Below are positions 62,438 to 64,000 of a stretch of DNA of 64,000 nt, piece after piece. The stretch's first letter is position 1; each line of letters begins with the position of its first letter. The notes under the pieces were generated by a model. That model saw only the letters and a list, made by a program, of their open reading frames with translations, had not been told where the DNA came from and did not search any database. A program made the translations under genes and the position numbers. Source of the stretch: Sipunculus nudus (lineage: Eukaryota > Annelida > Sipuncula > Golfingiida > Sipunculidae). Location of the stretch: assembly GCA_026874595.1 (NCBI GenBank), contig CM049318.1:9906241-9970240 (forward strand). Direction: 5' to 3'.

Positions 62438-62735
62438 GTATTTCCCACTTACTTACTTTTATTTGATACATTTAAGAGGATATGTTACTTAAAAGAACAC
62501 ATGATAGTACCTTCAAACTATTAACCCATCAGTTAGGTCCCTCATTTAAGCATGGTTTAAATACGTAACAGCTTTGAAGTTATGCGCATTAATCCAATGA
62601 GAACTAAACGAATTTAGCACTGAGAAGCCAATCTTCAGATCAGTACGACCGTTACATCTTCTTGACAAAAATTGAAGAACTAATGTAACATAATTAAGAC
62701 AGTAATCGGTTCTCTCGTGCATATTTCAAAAAAAC

Positions 62736-63014
62736 ATATATATATATGTCAAGGCCCAGATTGCCATCTGGACGGATCTTAGATCTGTCCAGCCCAAATT
62801 GCGATTGCAGTTCAGGCCGGCCCAAACTGCGATCGCAATCCAGGCTGGCCAGATCTTAGATCCGTCCAGCCTAGATTGCGATCGCAGTTTAGTCCGGCCC
62901 AGACTGCGATCCTGTCTTTCTTACTTCATGATCGCAATCTGGACTGGACAGATCTAAGATCTGTCCAGTCAAGATTGCGATCCTAAACTTGACCAGCCCA
63001 TATTGCAATCCATG
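62736..63014 (+). repeat. Second copy of the modular palindromic core (right half only)
   Basis: Starts ATATATATATGTCAAGGCCC, exactly where the right half of the 15-kb core begins, and ends with the same CCTAAACTTGACCAGCCC, then CATATTGCAATCCATG. It contains three palindromic modules with the AGATCTTAGATC-type centre, at about 62757-62812, 62826-62886 and 62929-62985. The right half of the 15-kb copy has two. The long outer arms of the 15-kb copy are absent here. Confidence 0.85.
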
Positions 63015-64000
63015 CGATCAAAGTGTTTCAGCTTGTTAATTTATAGTTATTTTAAAATCAAAAAAAAAATAATATATGTCAAAATGTTAAAATTTTACTC
63101 AGACAAGTACTGATGAATATATGTCAATATGTTCCACTAATAATATTAAGACTCGTGGCTGTATCAGCTGTCACAAGACTATGTAAATAATCAAAATCTT
63201 TATTGCTGGTTCCTCAATTTATGTTAATAAAATTAAACTTGCCCATCTCTAGTTTTCTCCTTGTACAATTTATAGGGTGTTCTTATGCTTTTTTTTTATT
63301 CTTATCATGGTTTCATAGCTGAGATTGCTTTTAATTTTTTTTACATTTTTAAAAATAAAAATATTTAAATATGATAAAAAAATCAGATCTTAGACAAGTT
63401 CTCTTTATGATTTCTGTAATGTTGATAATTGTCATAAGACTTTTGCTATGTGCTTAGATTGATGTGAAAGTAGTCCAAAGTGAATATAATAGTTTTATGT
63501 TTAAATATAAATTAAAGCCATAAAACCAGGTACTTATGATCATTATGATCATACTTATGATCAATTTGTGAAATTAGTAAATTCTGGATTCTCCAGAACT
63601 TTGTTTTGCTGAAACTGAATAAATACCAGACATGATAAGAATACTTTGCAAATATATTTGAATGTGAATATGAATATATGTACTCCATAATTTCATGCAT
63701 AAAAATAGGAATAAAGGTATAAATGAAAGTATTTGAATACAAATGCAAATACTTTCAAAATGTAATCATGAATGTATTCATGAATATATTCTATAATATT
63801 ATTTTAATAATCATTTATTTTGAATATATTATTAAAAGATCTTTTCATATGATGCTGTTATTATTTTTAATTTAAATTATATTTGACACAATATTTGTTT
63901 TTAATTTTTAATAAATAGTTATATTATTTAAGTTTCATTCTTGGGTAGGAATAACCAGTAATTATTAAATAAAAGTTCTCATTTGTAAAAATCAGAATTA
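63015..64000. other. AT-rich sequence to window end
   Basis: Very AT-rich, with imperfect GAATATA/ATGAATAT repeats at 63650-63830 and no exon I can support. It is probably intron of the TSP1/lectin gene. Confidence 0.4.

Noticed and set aside
1-64000. CRISPR arrays, prokaryotic operons or phage
   Set aside because: The window has spliced animal genes; the regular repeats are minisatellite or transposon units without spacer structure.

Overview
The window is animal nuclear DNA: AT-rich, with long introns, canonical GT-AG splice sites, non-LTR retrotransposons, short terminal-inverted-repeat (TIR) DNA elements, tRNA-derived SINE-like units and long (TA)n runs. The two complete genes, a glutathione-binding LanC-like protein and sterol 14-alpha-demethylase, are metazoan in sequence. 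Retained CYP51 argues against insects and nematodes. A dispersed repeat starting near AGCTCAGCTGA and ending near CCCATGGGTCTCTTGTT resembles repeats I recall from bivalves. My best guess is a lophotrochozoan, probably a mollusc, with moderate confidence.

Layout. 1-3.4 kb: a minus-strand LINE cut by the window edge, with a frameshifted ORF1 and an ORF2 (endonuclease plus reverse transcriptase) broken by one visible stop. 3.4-9.8 kb: no gene recognised; a 166-bp pogo/Tigger-type MITE at 8966. 9.8-10.1 kb: minus-strand first coding exon of a TMEM106-family lysosomal membrane protein, whose later exons I could not find. 14.5-15.9 kb: a 1.3-kb foldback palindrome with a modular palindromic core. 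17-24 kb: SINE-like duplication, two inverted copies of one repeat family with ~270-bp internal tandem units, a CRE-rich segment and smaller duplications. 21.99-32.40 kb: complete nine-exon LANCL gene (396 aa). 33.9-36.3 kb: a badly decayed second LINE. 39.13-54.23 kb: complete eleven-exon CYP51 gene (496 aa), with several transposon remnants and a minisatellite in its introns. 56.0-56.7 kb: an unrecognised inverted-repeat element. 61.24-62.44 kb: two consecutive exons of a thrombospondin type 1 / C-type lectin-like gene that runs beyond the window. 62.7-63.0 kb: a second, half-size copy of the palindromic core.

The genes are separate transcription units and I see no functional cluster: LANCL (glutathione-related, cytosolic), CYP51 (sterol synthesis, endoplasmic reticulum), TMEM106 (lysosome) and a probably secreted or surface lectin-like protein. 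The least explained material is the repeats, above all the modular foldback family found near 15 kb and 63 kb.
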